From contig CAVSSS010000013.1 of NCBI GenBank assembly GCA_963730555.1, forward strand, positions 248,001-312,000: a stretch of DNA of 64,000 nt, written 5' to 3'. This DNA comes from Roseiarcus sp963730555. GTDB taxonomy: Bacteria > Pseudomonadota > Alphaproteobacteria > Rhizobiales > Beijerinckiaceae. Made by a program: the position numbers and the translations under genes. Below, in pieces: positions 9,137 to 17,772 of the stretch (its first letter is position 1; each line of letters opens with the position of its first letter). Under the pieces are notes generated by a model. The model was not told the DNA's origin. It worked only from the letters and a program-made list of their open reading frames with translations, and did no database searches.

Positions 9137-9643
9137 TCAGGCGGGGAATTGTTCCCCCGTTTCGTGCTGCGGAGTGGGGAGTAGCGACTTTTCGTAGCGC
9201 AATGCGGTCGCCCCGTCCGCGTAATAATGCGCGTGTTCGCCGAATTGGCGGAAGCCGCAGCTCTCGTAAAGCGCGATCGCCGACGCGTTGTCGTAGCGGA
9301 CTTCGAGGGTGAGCGCCTCGCGGCGGCGCCGGCGCGCATAAGCCTCGCAGGCTTGTAACAGCGCCCGGCCGACGCCGCGGCGAGCGAATCGCGTGTCGAC
9401 CGCAAGCGAATAGATGCGCAAGGCCCGCGCGCCCTTGCGCAGCGAGACCAAGGCGTAGCCCGCCAGCTCATCGTCGATGGTCGCCACGATCAACGGCCGA
9501 TGGGCGCCCTCAAAAACTCGCGCAAGGAGCGGCGCGAAACCCGGTCGCTCTCGAACGAATTCGTTCTCGAGCCTTGCAATCGCTTCGAGATCGCGAGGGC
9601 GAGCCTCGCGGAGATTGATGCCGCTCTGGCGCCAGTTGTTCAT
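9137..9643 (-). CDS. GNAT family N-acetyltransferase
   Basis: This 168-residue protein is a single GNAT domain. The acetyl-CoA binding loop is RGVGRALLQACEAYARRR (about 88-105, RxxGxG/A type), preceded by the beta-4 strand ALRIYSLAVDTRFARR and followed by LEVRYDNASAIALYESCGF, typical of RimI-like enzymes. No peptidase C39 extension is present, unlike some GNAT proteins linked to RimK-like ligases. It is upstream of and co-directional with the RLAN ATP-grasp gene (177-base gap), so joint modification of one substrate is plausible but inferred. Confidence 0.85.
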   Translation of the reverse strand: MNNWRQSGINLREARPRDLEAIARLENEFVRERPGFAPLLARVFEGAHRPLIVATIDDELAGYALVSLRKGARALRIYSLAVDTRFARRGVGRALLQACEAYARRRRREALTLEVRYDNASAIALYESCGFRQFGEHAHYYADGATALRYEKSLLPTPQHETGEQFPA

Positions 9644-9783
9644 GCTGAAAAAACCGGCTCCCTCGGCGCCCGCTCAACCGACATGAGCCGCCGCTTCAAA
9701 GCAGGCGCGCTCATATCCCCGTCTGTTCCGATGCAATCGCTCGCCGGAGAGCCAGCGGCAACTCAATCGATTGGACGAGAGCC

Positions 9784-10509
9784 CTACGCCATGTACTGGC
9801 CGCCGTTGGCGGCGAGCGTCGACCCGGTGATGAAACCCGCGTCGTCGGAAGCGAGGAACACCACGCAGCGGGCGATCTCATCCGGGTGGCCGAGGCGACG
9901 AACCGGAATTTGGGGGATAATCGATTTTTCGAGAACGTCTTTCGGCACCGCCATCACCATTTCGGTCGCGATATAGCCGGGACAGATGGCGTTGACCGTC
10001 ACCCCCTTGTTGGCGTTCTCCTGCGCGAGCGCCTTGGTGAAGCCGATGTCGCCGGCCTTTGCGGCAGAATAATTGGCCTGCCCCATCTGGCCCTTCTGCC
10101 CGTTGATCGACGAAATATTGATGATGCGGCCGAAGCCGCGCTCGCGCATGCCTTCGATCACCGGGCGGCACATATTGAACAGGGAATTGAGGTTGGTGTT
10201 GATGACGTCGCACCATTGATCCAGGGTCATTTTGTGGAACATCCCGTCACTGGTGATCCCGGCGTTGTTGACGAGAATATCGACCGGTCCGAGGTCGGCG
10301 GCGACCTTGGCGAGTCCTGCCACGCAGTCTTCGTATTTCCCGACATTCCACTTGTAGACGTGCACGCCCGTCTCCGCCTTGAACTTGGCGGCGGCTTCGT
10401 CGTTAGAATGATAGGTCGCGGCGACTTGGCATCCGGCGGCCTTTAGCGCCTTGGATACGGCGGCTCCAATACCGCGCGTGCCGCCCGTCACCACTGCGAC
10501 TCTCGCCAT
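9784..10509 (-). CDS. phaB: acetoacetyl-CoA reductase
   Basis: This 241-residue short-chain dehydrogenase has the NAD(P) glycine motif TGGTRGIGAAV (about 8-18), NNAG, and the catalytic Ser-Tyr-Lys within NISSINGQKGQMGQANYSAA, followed by ICPGYIATEMV. It reduces acetoacetyl-CoA to (R)-3-hydroxybutyryl-CoA for polyhydroxyalkanoate synthesis. I chose the ATG of MARVAVVTGG because GGAGG precedes it by five bases; a TTG twelve bases upstream would overlap that site. It follows phaA on the same strand with a 65-base gap, the usual operon pairing; no phaC synthase is in the window. Confidence 0.95.
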   Translation of the reverse strand: MARVAVVTGGTRGIGAAVSKALKAAGCQVAATYHSNDEAAAKFKAETGVHVYKWNVGKYEDCVAGLAKVAADLGPVDILVNNAGITSDGMFHKMTLDQWCDVINTNLNSLFNMCRPVIEGMRERGFGRIINISSINGQKGQMGQANYSAAKAGDIGFTKALAQENANKGVTVNAICPGYIATEMVMAVPKDVLEKSIIPQIPVRRLGHPDEIARCVVFLASDDAGFITGSTLAANGGQYMA

Positions 10510-10574
10510 GTTTCCTCCCAAGATTTTTTGACGCGCCGTTGAGCCGGCGCGCTGGATAAGGCAGCTAGCGCGGA

Positions 10575-11753
10575 CTACCGCTCGACCGTCATCGCTATTC
10601 CCATGCCGCCGCCGATGCAGAGCGTCGCCAAGCCCTTTTTGGCATTGCGGCGCGCCATTTCGTGCAACAACGTGGTCAGAACCCGCGCGCCCGAAGCGCC
10701 GATCGGATGGCCGAGAGCAATCGCGCCGCCGTTGACGTTGACGATCGAGGGATCCCAGCCCAGATCCTTGTTGACCGCGAGCGCTTGGGCGGCGAAGGCT
10801 TCGTTCGCCTCCACGAGCTCGAGGTCCTTCACCGACCAGCCCGCTTTCTCCAACGCTCTTCGGGTTGCGGGAATTGGCCCCGTGCCCATGATCGCCGGAT
10901 CGACGCCCGCCGTCGCCCAGGAGACGATGCGTGCCATCGGCGTGAGCCCCCTGCGCTTGGCCTCGGCGGCGCTCATGATGACCAGGGCCGCCGCCCCGTC
11001 GTTGATGCCCGAGGCGTTGCCGGCCGTCACTGTCCCGTCCTTGGAAAAGGCTGGCTTGAGTTTCGCCATCCCATCGTAAGTCGAGCCCGCGCGGGGATAT
11101 TCATCGGTGTCGACGACGATGTCGCCCTTGCGCGTCGACACCGTTACGGGGACGATTTCATCCTTGAACCGGCCGGCCTTTTGCGCCGCCTCGGCCTTGT
11201 TCTGCGAGCCGACGGCGAAACGATCCTGCTCCTCGCGGGTGATTTGCCATTTCTTGGCGATGTTTTCGGCCGTATTGCCCATGTGGTAGCCGTGAAAGGC
11301 GTCGATGAGCCCGTCCTGCAGCATGGTGTCGACGAGCTTCATTTCCCCCATCTTGACGCCGCTGCGCAGATAGGCGGCGTGGGGGGCGAGCGACATCAAT
11401 TCTTGGCCGCCCGCGACGATGATGTTAGCGTCACCGTTCGTGATCTGTTGGAGGCCGAGCGCAACCGCGCGCAGGCCGCTGCCGCACAGCTGATTGACCC
11501 CGAAAGCGGTCTTTTCCTGCGGAACGCCAGCCTTCATCGCCGCCTGCCGCGCCGGATTCTGGCCCTGAGCGGCCGAGAGGATCTGGCCGAGGATCACCTC
11601 ATCCACCTGGCCCGCCTCAACCTTCGCGGCTTCGAGAGCGCTCTTGATGGCGACGGCGCCAAGGTCGTGCGCCGGAGTCGAGCCGAAGGCGCCGTTGAAT
11701 GAGCCCACCGGGGTGCGTTTTGCGCTGGCGATGACAATTTCAGAGGCGGGCAT
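10575..11753 (-). CDS. phaA: acetyl-CoA C-acetyltransferase (beta-ketothiolase)
   Basis: The 392-residue protein is a biosynthetic thiolase: active-site Cys in NQLCGSGLRAV (about 89), His in GGAIALGHPIGASGAR (about 348) and the second Cys in CIGGGMGIAM (about 378). It condenses two acetyl-CoA to acetoacetyl-CoA, feeding PhaB. The ATG is preceded by AGGGAG. It heads a phaA-phaB pair on the minus strand. The upstream region has an AT-rich stretch CTATATAGG near 11837 that could contain its promoter. The length and all catalytic residues are normal. Confidence 0.95.
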   Translation of the reverse strand: MPASEIVIASAKRTPVGSFNGAFGSTPAHDLGAVAIKSALEAAKVEAGQVDEVILGQILSAAQGQNPARQAAMKAGVPQEKTAFGVNQLCGSGLRAVALGLQQITNGDANIIVAGGQELMSLAPHAAYLRSGVKMGEMKLVDTMLQDGLIDAFHGYHMGNTAENIAKKWQITREEQDRFAVGSQNKAEAAQKAGRFKDEIVPVTVSTRKGDIVVDTDEYPRAGSTYDGMAKLKPAFSKDGTVTAGNASGINDGAAALVIMSAAEAKRRGLTPMARIVSWATAGVDPAIMGTGPIPATRRALEKAGWSVKDLELVEANEAFAAQALAVNKDLGWDPSIVNVNGGAIALGHPIGASGARVLTTLLHEMARRNAKKGLATLCIGGGMGIAMTVER

Positions 11754-12533
11754 ATCGGTCTCCCTTTGGAGAGAATTGGCGAGGGCGCCGTGACTACACG
11801 GTTTCTACACGATCCGTCACGTATGGCGCTACAACTCTATATAGGCTTTGCAGCACCGGGGGGTTAGTGCAAGTGGCCCGAGCTGAGCGCTCTCCCTTAG
11901 GCGGCCGAGCTCCGACTTGTGGAATTGGAGTCTACTCGTCGGGAAGCAACCGCGTTCGGCACGGGCTACGACGCGACCGGCTTCTCGTCCGGCTTCTCAA
12001 CCCCGCTTTATGCTCGTACGGTGGACGTTTCGATAACCGTTCTCATGTTCCACGCGAGCGATCCGTAGGCGAAGAACGCTTTGACGCCGCAGCGATCCTG
12101 AAAAAGTACGGAAGCTAACCAGAACGCGCCCTACCTGCCCCGTCGAACGCTAACACCATTACACGGTCGGAACCGCGAACCGCCGGATGCGCCCGGTGGT
12201 GGTAGGATGTAAGGATCGACTGAGCTTGCGAGAGCGATGTCCGGCGAGCGTGCGATGGGCGAGCAATCATTAGGCCGTCCGGCGGACGGCGCGTGGCGGT
12301 GGTCAATAATGACGCTGAGTGATAAGGGGTTTTTTGGACCGGGATATGAGCGAGGCAGATAAAGGTACCCGGCATGGGTGGAGGAACTCGCCACATGCCC
12401 GTGGGGGTGGCCGGGGGCCCAGCACAATCACACCATCAAACCATCGACCCCGCAGGACAAGCGCGCTCCCCCGCATACAGCGCCGAGCCTCCACGGGAGG
12501 TATGGGGTCCAGCCCGGTCTTCAAGCGCGCCCG
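11754..12533. other. long non-coding stretch upstream of phaA and livF
   Basis: I find no convincing gene in this 780-base stretch. The left 120 bases should hold the phaA promoter. Short open frames (for example 11867-12118 on the plus strand, ending DAAAILKKYGS) lack recognisable domains and ribosome-binding sites. The part next to the broken livF gene is probably decayed sequence. Confidence 0.4.
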
Positions 12534-13238
12534 ACGCTGCTTGAAGTCAAGGACCTCAGCGTCGCTTATGGCGAGATCGAGGCCGTGCGCGGCGTCTCGT
12601 TCACGATTGATGAGGGCGCGGTCGTCGCGCTGCTCGGCTCCAATGGCGCAGGCAAATCGACGACGCTACGAGCCATCTCGGGCCTCGTTGCGCCGCGCGC
12701 CGGCTCGATCCTGTTTGACGGCAAGCCGATCACAGGCTTAAGCCCCCGTTCAATCGTCAAACTCGGTGTCGCACACGTGCCTGAAGGGCGCCGCATCTTT
12801 CCAGGCCTGACAGTGCGTGAGAACATCATGCTCGGCGCCTCGAACGGGAACGCCTCCGCAGCGACCATTCGACGCGCGGCTGACGCAATGTTCGAGCTCT
12901 TTCCTGCGATCAAGCCCTTCGCTGACGCGCTCGGCTGGACGCTTTCGGGAGGACAGCTGCAAATGGTCGCAGTCGCCCGCGGTCTGATGGCGAAGCCCTG
13001 ATTGTTGCTGCTCGACGAGCCCTCTCTCGGTCTGGCGCCCATCGTCATGCAGGCGGTGTTTCAAATTATCTCTGAAATCCAGAGCCGGGGAATGACGGTC
13101 CTGCTGGTCGAGCAGAACGCACATATGGCGCTGAAGGTCGCAAACTGGGGTTATGTGCTGGAGACCGGCAGGCTCGCGCTCGGCGGCGACCCCGCGACGC
13201 TGTGGAGCGACAAACGTATCCGTGACGCCTATCTAAGG
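12534..13238 (+). pseudogene. livF: broken livF: branched-chain amino acid ABC transporter ATPase
   Basis: The translated sequence is a nearly complete LivF: Walker A LLGSNGAGKSTTLRAISGL, GVAHVPEGRRIFPGLTVREN, signature LSGGQLQMVAVARGLM, then Walker B LLLLDEPSLGLAP and VLLVEQNAHMALKVA. An in-frame TGA at 12999-13001 interrupts it between signature and Walker B, where relatives have a charged residue. No good start codon exists in frame just before LLEVKDLSVAYGEI; an ATG at about 12501 lies one base out of frame. The C-terminus runs directly into transposase DNA at about 13238. The partner genes livG, livH, livM and livK are absent. The combination points to a true pseudogene associated with the IS. 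Confidence 0.8.
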
Positions 13239-13965
13239 GCCAGGACTGATCGATCACAGCCAGAATATGGCGGCTGCGGCGATGCAGATTGGCGAGAAGT
13301 GGGTGTGGGCGCAACGGTCGTATGGAGTGTGGATGCGCCGCCAGTCTTTGAGGCGTCCGAACATGTTTTCGATCTTGTGGCGCTGTTTTGTAGAGGACGG
13401 CGTCATGGGGGATCGCGCGACCTTCCGATTGGCTTTGGGAGGAATGCAGGCGGCGATGCGGCGCTTTGCGAGGGAGGCGCGGAACCAATCGGCGTCGTAA
13501 CCCCTGTCGGCCAGAAGTTGCTTGGCTTGCGGCATGGCGGACAGCATCAACGCGGGCGCCCTTGTAGTCGCTCATCTGCCCCTCGCTTAAGAGCATGACG
13601 AGCGAACGTCCGTTACCGTCGCAGACCGGGTGCAGCTTGGAGTTCAGACCGCCTTGGTGCGCCCGATACGTCGGGGAACAGGCCCTTTTAAAAGGCTCGC
13701 GGCGGTGCGATGCGCCTTCAGATGCGTGGCGTCGATCATGACCCGCTCGGGCTTGCGGCCCTTATGCGCCAACGCTGCGAAAATCTTGTTGAACCCCCCA
13801 GACGGCTCCAACGAACAAACCGATTGTAGATCGTCTTGTGCGGGCCATACTCTGGCGGCGCGTCGCGCCAGCGAAGCCCGTTCTCGATCACAAACACAAT
13901 CGCGCTCACGATCCGACGATCGTCTACCCGCGCGATCCCGAGTTTCGGTGGCGCTCATAGAGCAA
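13239..13965 (-). mobile_element. degenerate IS5-family insertion sequence (transposase remnant)
   Basis: Read on the minus strand, the DNA encodes pieces of an IS5-family DDE transposase in several frames: ARVDDRRIVSAIVFVIENG and APPEYGPHKTIYNRFVRW, then KPERVMIDATHLKAHRTAAS, then GGLNSKLHPVCDG and LLSEGQMSDYKGAR, then QLLADRGYDADWFRASL, IPPKANRK and QRHKIENMFGRLKDWRR to the stop at 13254-13256. At least three single-base shifts (in GGGGGG near 13800, near 13657 and near 13550) separate these blocks, and the usual first 20-30 residues are missing. I could not define terminal inverted repeats. It abuts the livF C-terminus and lies about 200 bases from tRNA-Lys. Confidence 0.8.
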
Positions 13966-14171
13966 ACTGGAGTCCGAAGCTACCGTCCAGGGTGGTGCTG
14001 CGAGGAGTCAGGAAGAATGAAAGGGCCTCCCTACGCGTTTTTTGTGAAACCCACAATTTAGGTTTGGTGTCCAGACTAGGAGACTTCGGCCCGCGAACCT
14101 TAACGGTTGCCCTTGCTGAACGTAGGGCCCATTGTTAGGCTGATCTTTGGCTTAAGTCATTTATTTTTCGA

Positions 14172-14247
<76 letters not shown>

Positions 14248-14373
14248 ATCGCATCCGCCGCGCAGCTTTGCTCGGCAAGGGCCGGCGTTTAGCAAAGGCC
14301 CGTCAGACTGTCCAGCAGAAACGGCCAACGAATTGTTCGTGCCCGCTCCCTTGGCCTAGCGCTCTCGCCAGCT

Positions 14374-15393
14374 TCAGTTTTTCGCTTTGTCGACGAGCTT
14401 GTTCTTGCCGATCCAAGGCATCATGGCGCGCAATTTCTCGCCGACCTCCTCGATCGGATGGGTGTTGGCGCGCGCGCGCATCGCCTTGAACGAGGTTTGG
14501 TTGACCCGGTTCTCCAGCATCCAATCGCGAGTGAACTTGCCCGACTGGATATCTCCCAGCACGCGTTTCATCTCGGCTTTCGTCTCGGGCGTGATGAGGC
14601 GTGGCCCCGAGACATATTCGCCGTACTCGGCGGTGTTGGAGATCGAGTAGTTCATGTTGGCTATCCCGCCCTCGTAGATGAGGTCGACGATGAGCTTCAC
14701 TTCGTGGAGGCATTCGAAATAGGCCATTTCTGGCGCATAGCCGGCCTCGACCAGGGTCTCGTAGCCGGCGCAAATCAATTCGACGAGGCCGCCGCACAAC
14801 ACCGTCTGCTCGCCGAACAGGTCGGTCTCGCATTCCTCCCGGAACGACGTCTCGATGACGCCAGCGCGCCCTCCGCCGATCGCCGAGGCATAGGACAGGC
14901 CGAGGTCGTGCGCGTTGCCGCTCGCATTTTGATGAATTGCAATGAGGCAAGGCACTCCGCCGCCTCGCTTATATTCGGATCGCACCGTGTGGCCAGGACC
15001 CTTCGGCGCAACCATCAGCACGTCGAGATCGGCGCGCGGCTCGATCAGGTTGAAGTGAACGTTGAGCCCATGGGCGAACATCAGCGCAGCGCCGTTCTTC
15101 ATGTTGGGCGCAAGCTGGTCGCGATAGATATCCGCCTGCAATTCGTCGGGCGTCAGCATCATGACGATATCGGCCCATTTGGCGGCGGCGGCGACATCCA
15201 TCACCTTGACGCCCTCGGCCTCCGCTTTTTTGGCCGAGGCGGATCCCGACCTCAGCGCGACCGAAATCTCTTTGACGCCACTGTCACGCATATTGAGCAG
15301 ATGCGCATGCCCCTGACTTCCGTAGCCGACGACCGCGACCTTCTTGGCTTTGATCAGGTTGAGATCGGAGTCTCTATCGTAGTACACACGCAT
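14374..15393 (-). CDS. ilvC: ketol-acid reductoisomerase (class I)
   Basis: The 339-residue enzyme has the NADPH motif VVGYGSQGHAHLLNMRDSG (about 20-38), the phosphate-binding LRSGSASAKKAEAEG, the metal/catalytic acidic pair in FREECETDLFGEQ (about 188-200), and ECLHEVKLIVDLIYEGG. It converts acetolactate or acetohydroxybutyrate to the dihydroxy acids of valine, leucine and isoleucine synthesis, using Mg2+ and NADPH in the cytoplasm. Length and motifs match the short class I form. It stands alone, with tRNA-Lys about 125 bases downstream. Confidence 0.97.
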   Translation of the reverse strand: MRVYYDRDSDLNLIKAKKVAVVGYGSQGHAHLLNMRDSGVKEISVALRSGSASAKKAEAEGVKVMDVAAAAKWADIVMMLTPDELQADIYRDQLAPNMKNGAALMFAHGLNVHFNLIEPRADLDVLMVAPKGPGHTVRSEYKRGGGVPCLIAIHQNASGNAHDLGLSYASAIGGGRAGVIETSFREECETDLFGEQTVLCGGLVELICAGYETLVEAGYAPEMAYFECLHEVKLIVDLIYEGGIANMNYSISNTAEYGEYVSGPRLITPETKAEMKRVLGDIQSGKFTRDWMLENRVNQTSFKAMRARANTHPIEEVGEKLRAMMPWIGKNKLVDKAKN

Positions 15394-15641
15394 GAGTTGT
15401 CCTGGGTCGTTGACGCGTTAAGTGCGGTTAGTAGGAAATATCAAAGTTGAATGTCGGCGCGCGACGCCGGGCGGTCGGGTTTCTAGTGAATGCGGATCGC
15501 CCAATCAAGCGCGTCCTGAAAGAGCTTAGCCGCGGATTGGGCCGTCAAGAGGATGACATGGCTGGTGGCTGAATGGCCTCCGGCGCCTTATGATTGGGCT
15601 CCGGTCCGCGAAGTATCGGAATCCTAGGCAGGGGGATTGTC

Positions 15642-16238
15642 ATGGGCATATTCTCTCGATTGCGATCGCTGGCCGTCCTGGCGATAATAGCAGTTTCCGT
15701 TTCCGCCTGCGGCTATAACGTCATTCCGACCAAGCAGGAGGCCGCCAATGCGGCTTGGGCGGAGGTTCAAAACCAATATCAGCGCAGGGCCGACCTCGTC
15801 CCCAATCTGGTCGCCACGGTTCAGGGCTACGCGAAACAGGAAAAGGACGTCTTTGTCCAGGTCACCGAGGCGCGCGCCAAGGCGACGTCGATTCACCTCA
15901 ACGCCGACGACCTGACCGACCCGGCGAAGGTCAAAGAGCTGCAGGATGCGCAAAATGCGCTGTCCGGGGCCCTCGGCCGTTTGCTCGCGGTCAGCGAAAA
16001 CTATCCTGACCTCAAGTCGAACCAGAATTTCCTCGCGCTGCAGTCCCAGCTCGAGGGGACCGAAAACCGGATCGCCGTCGCCCGCCGGGACTACATCGCT
16101 GCGGTGCAAGACTTCAACACCACGCTCAGGACTTTCCCCAGCGTGCTGTGGGCGCAGACAGTGTTTCGCTCGATCAAGCCACTGGTTCCGTTCACCGCCA
16201 ACTCCGAAGCGCAGGCGGCCCCGAAGGTGAAATTTTAG
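15642..16238 (+). CDS. LemA family lipoprotein
   Basis: The 198-residue protein starts at an ATG preceded by GGGGGA. A hydrophobic N-terminus ends in a lipobox-like SVSAC (Cys about 23), so it is likely a lipoprotein. The mature part is a LemA helical bundle: WAEVQNQYQRRADLVPNLVA, GYAKQEKDVFVQVTEARAKA, and the C-terminal YIAAVQDFNTTLRTFPS. LemA proteins usually sit next to TPM-domain membrane proteins, as here (22-base gap to the next gene). The biochemical role of LemA is not established. Confidence 0.9.
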   Translation: MGIFSRLRSLAVLAIIAVSVSACGYNVIPTKQEAANAAWAEVQNQYQRRADLVPNLVATVQGYAKQEKDVFVQVTEARAKATSIHLNADDLTDPAKVKELQDAQNALSGALGRLLAVSENYPDLKSNQNFLALQSQLEGTENRIAVARRDYIAAVQDFNTTLRTFPSVLWAQTVFRSIKPLVPFTANSEAQAAPKVKF

Positions 16239-16259
16239 CCTCGCACGGGGAGCGTCCGG

Positions 16260-17030
16260 ATGCTTCGTCCCTTGCCGCGGGCGCTGATCGTTCTCCTCCT
16301 CGCGGCGCTATGGGCCGGGGCGGCGCTTGCGGCGGCCAACTTCCCCCCGCTGACCGGAAGGGTTGTCGACCAGGCGAAAATTCTCTCGCCGGTCACAATC
16401 GCCGACCTCGAGCGCAAGCTCGCCGATCTCGAGCAGAAGTCCAGCATTCAGCTCGTCGTGGCGACCGTGCCCTCGCTCGGCGGGGAGGAGATCGAACCCT
16501 ACGCCAATGAGCTTTTCCGCAACTGGAAGCTGGGCGAGGCCAAAGAGAACAACGGCGCTCTCCTCCTGATCGCGCCGAAGGAGCGCCGAGTGCGCATTGA
16601 GGTTGGCTACGGCCTCGAGGGCACGCTGACCGACGCCGTATCCAGCATCATCATTTCCAATGCGATTGCGCCGCAATTCAGAGCGGGCGATTTCAACGTC
16701 GGCGTCACCCGCGGCGTTGACGACATCATCACAGCGCTCACGACCGACGCGGCCGAATGGAAGCCGAAGCCGACCGACATGCGCGCTGAGCATGAGGCTT
16801 CGCTGCTCGACACGCTCGCGCCGTTTCTCATTTTTCTGTTCATCATGTTCGTGATCAGCCGTATCGGGCGGCGAAGCGGCGGGGGCAACGTCATCTTCAT
16901 TCCGATGGGCATGGGCGGCGGCGGAGGTTTTGGCGGCGGATTTGGCGGAGGCTTCGGCGGCGGTGGAGGCGGCGGTTTTTCCGGCGGCGGCGGATCGTCA
17001 GGCGGTGGCGGCGCGTCAGGAGGATGGTGA
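16260..17030 (+). CDS. TPM-domain membrane protein with Gly-rich tail
   Basis: A signal peptide (residues 1-24, ending GAALA) is followed by a TPM domain (GRVVDQAKILSPVTIADLER, VVATVPSLGGEEIEPYANEL, GYGLEGTLTDAVSSIIISNA; about 30-165). There is one membrane segment (LAPFLIFLFIMFVISRI, about 185-201), and a tail of almost pure Gly with Phe and Ser (about 215-256). This is the YgcG-like architecture: periplasmic TPM domain, anchor, cytoplasmic Gly-rich tail. It lies in an operon with lemA and a second TPM gene, overlapping the latter. TPM domains are linked to envelope maintenance, but the activity is uncertain. Confidence 0.9.
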   Translation: MLRPLPRALIVLLLAALWAGAALAAANFPPLTGRVVDQAKILSPVTIADLERKLADLEQKSSIQLVVATVPSLGGEEIEPYANELFRNWKLGEAKENNGALLLIAPKERRVRIEVGYGLEGTLTDAVSSIIISNAIAPQFRAGDFNVGVTRGVDDIITALTTDAAEWKPKPTDMRAEHEASLLDTLAPFLIFLFIMFVISRIGRRSGGGNVIFIPMGMGGGGGFGGGFGGGFGGGGGGGFSGGGGSSGGGGASGGW

Positions 17031-17632
17031 TGATCCTCGACCCGGACGCGGCGGCGCGGGTGGAGGCCGCATTCGACGCCGCGCAAGTCAAGACCCGCGC
17101 CCCGCTCGTCTGCGTCCTCGCCAGCGCCTCGGCCTCTCGCGATCCGGAATTTCTGCTCGGCGCTTGCATCCTTGCGCTCGCGACGCCACTGCCTTTGCTG
17201 TTGTTCACCGACCTTTCCGCCCATCGTATCTACATTGCTCAGCTGCTCATCGCCATTCTTGCGGCGGTCGTGGGTTCGCTGCCGCCGGTGCGACGGTTGC
17301 TTGTCCCGGAGCGCGTAGCGCGCTCGGCCTGCCATCGGGCCGCGCTCGCCCAGTTCGTCCTGCGCGGTATCGACCGTTCGCGCTGTGGCGCGCTCATCTA
17401 CGTCTCGCTGTCCGAGCACTACATCCGCATCGTTCCGGCAGAGGACGCGGCCCGTGTCGTCTCCCACGAGCAATGGCAGGCCGCGGTCAACGACGCGCTT
17501 GGACCCCTCGCCGCCGGAGCGACTGAAGCCGCATTGACGGGACTAGCTGACCGCTGTGGCGACATTCTCGCTGCGCCGTTCCCGCCGGGGGCGCTAACGG
17601 ATCCGGCGCGGCAACGGTTTCACATTATCTGA
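17024..17632 (+). CDS. second TPM-domain membrane protein
   Basis: This 202-residue protein overlaps the preceding TPM gene by seven bases; an internal ATG at 17030 gives a two-residue-shorter start with the same AGGAGG site upstream. It has two hydrophobic segments (about 45-60, ACILALATPLPLLLF, and 70-88, IAQLLIAILAAVVGSLP). A TPM-like C-terminal region follows (RCGALIYVSLSEHYIRIVPA, VVSHEQWQAAVNDALGPLAA). It lacks a signal peptide and Gly tail, so the domain faces the other way round the membrane segments. It is translationally coupled with its partner and probably works with LemA. Confidence 0.85.
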   Translation: MVMILDPDAAARVEAAFDAAQVKTRAPLVCVLASASASRDPEFLLGACILALATPLPLLLFTDLSAHRIYIAQLLIAILAAVVGSLPPVRRLLVPERVARSACHRAALAQFVLRGIDRSRCGALIYVSLSEHYIRIVPAEDAARVVSHEQWQAAVNDALGPLAAGATEAALTGLADRCGDILAAPFPPGALTDPARQRFHII

Positions 17633-17772
17633 GCGCTTCGTCCAAAAGAGCGCAAAACCGGCGGGCTTCTTTCTCGCCAGGGATTGTCAGCGCGCCGAGG
17701 TCGCAACCGCTTGAGGTTGCAGCCGTTCTCCACTAGGAAAGGGTTGGTTCGGGACATTGCGGGGAACCAATC

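Noticed and set aside
11867..12118. An 83-codon plus-strand frame upstream of livF
   Set aside because: It has no ribosome-binding site, no domain and a composition unlike its neighbours.
13239..14060. Terminal inverted repeats and target duplication of the IS5 copy
   Set aside because: No matching ends could be found around either boundary; the element is truncated on its transposase 5' side.
14458..15450. A 330-codon plus-strand frame
   Set aside because: It lies antisense to ilvC, which is full length and intact on the minus strand.
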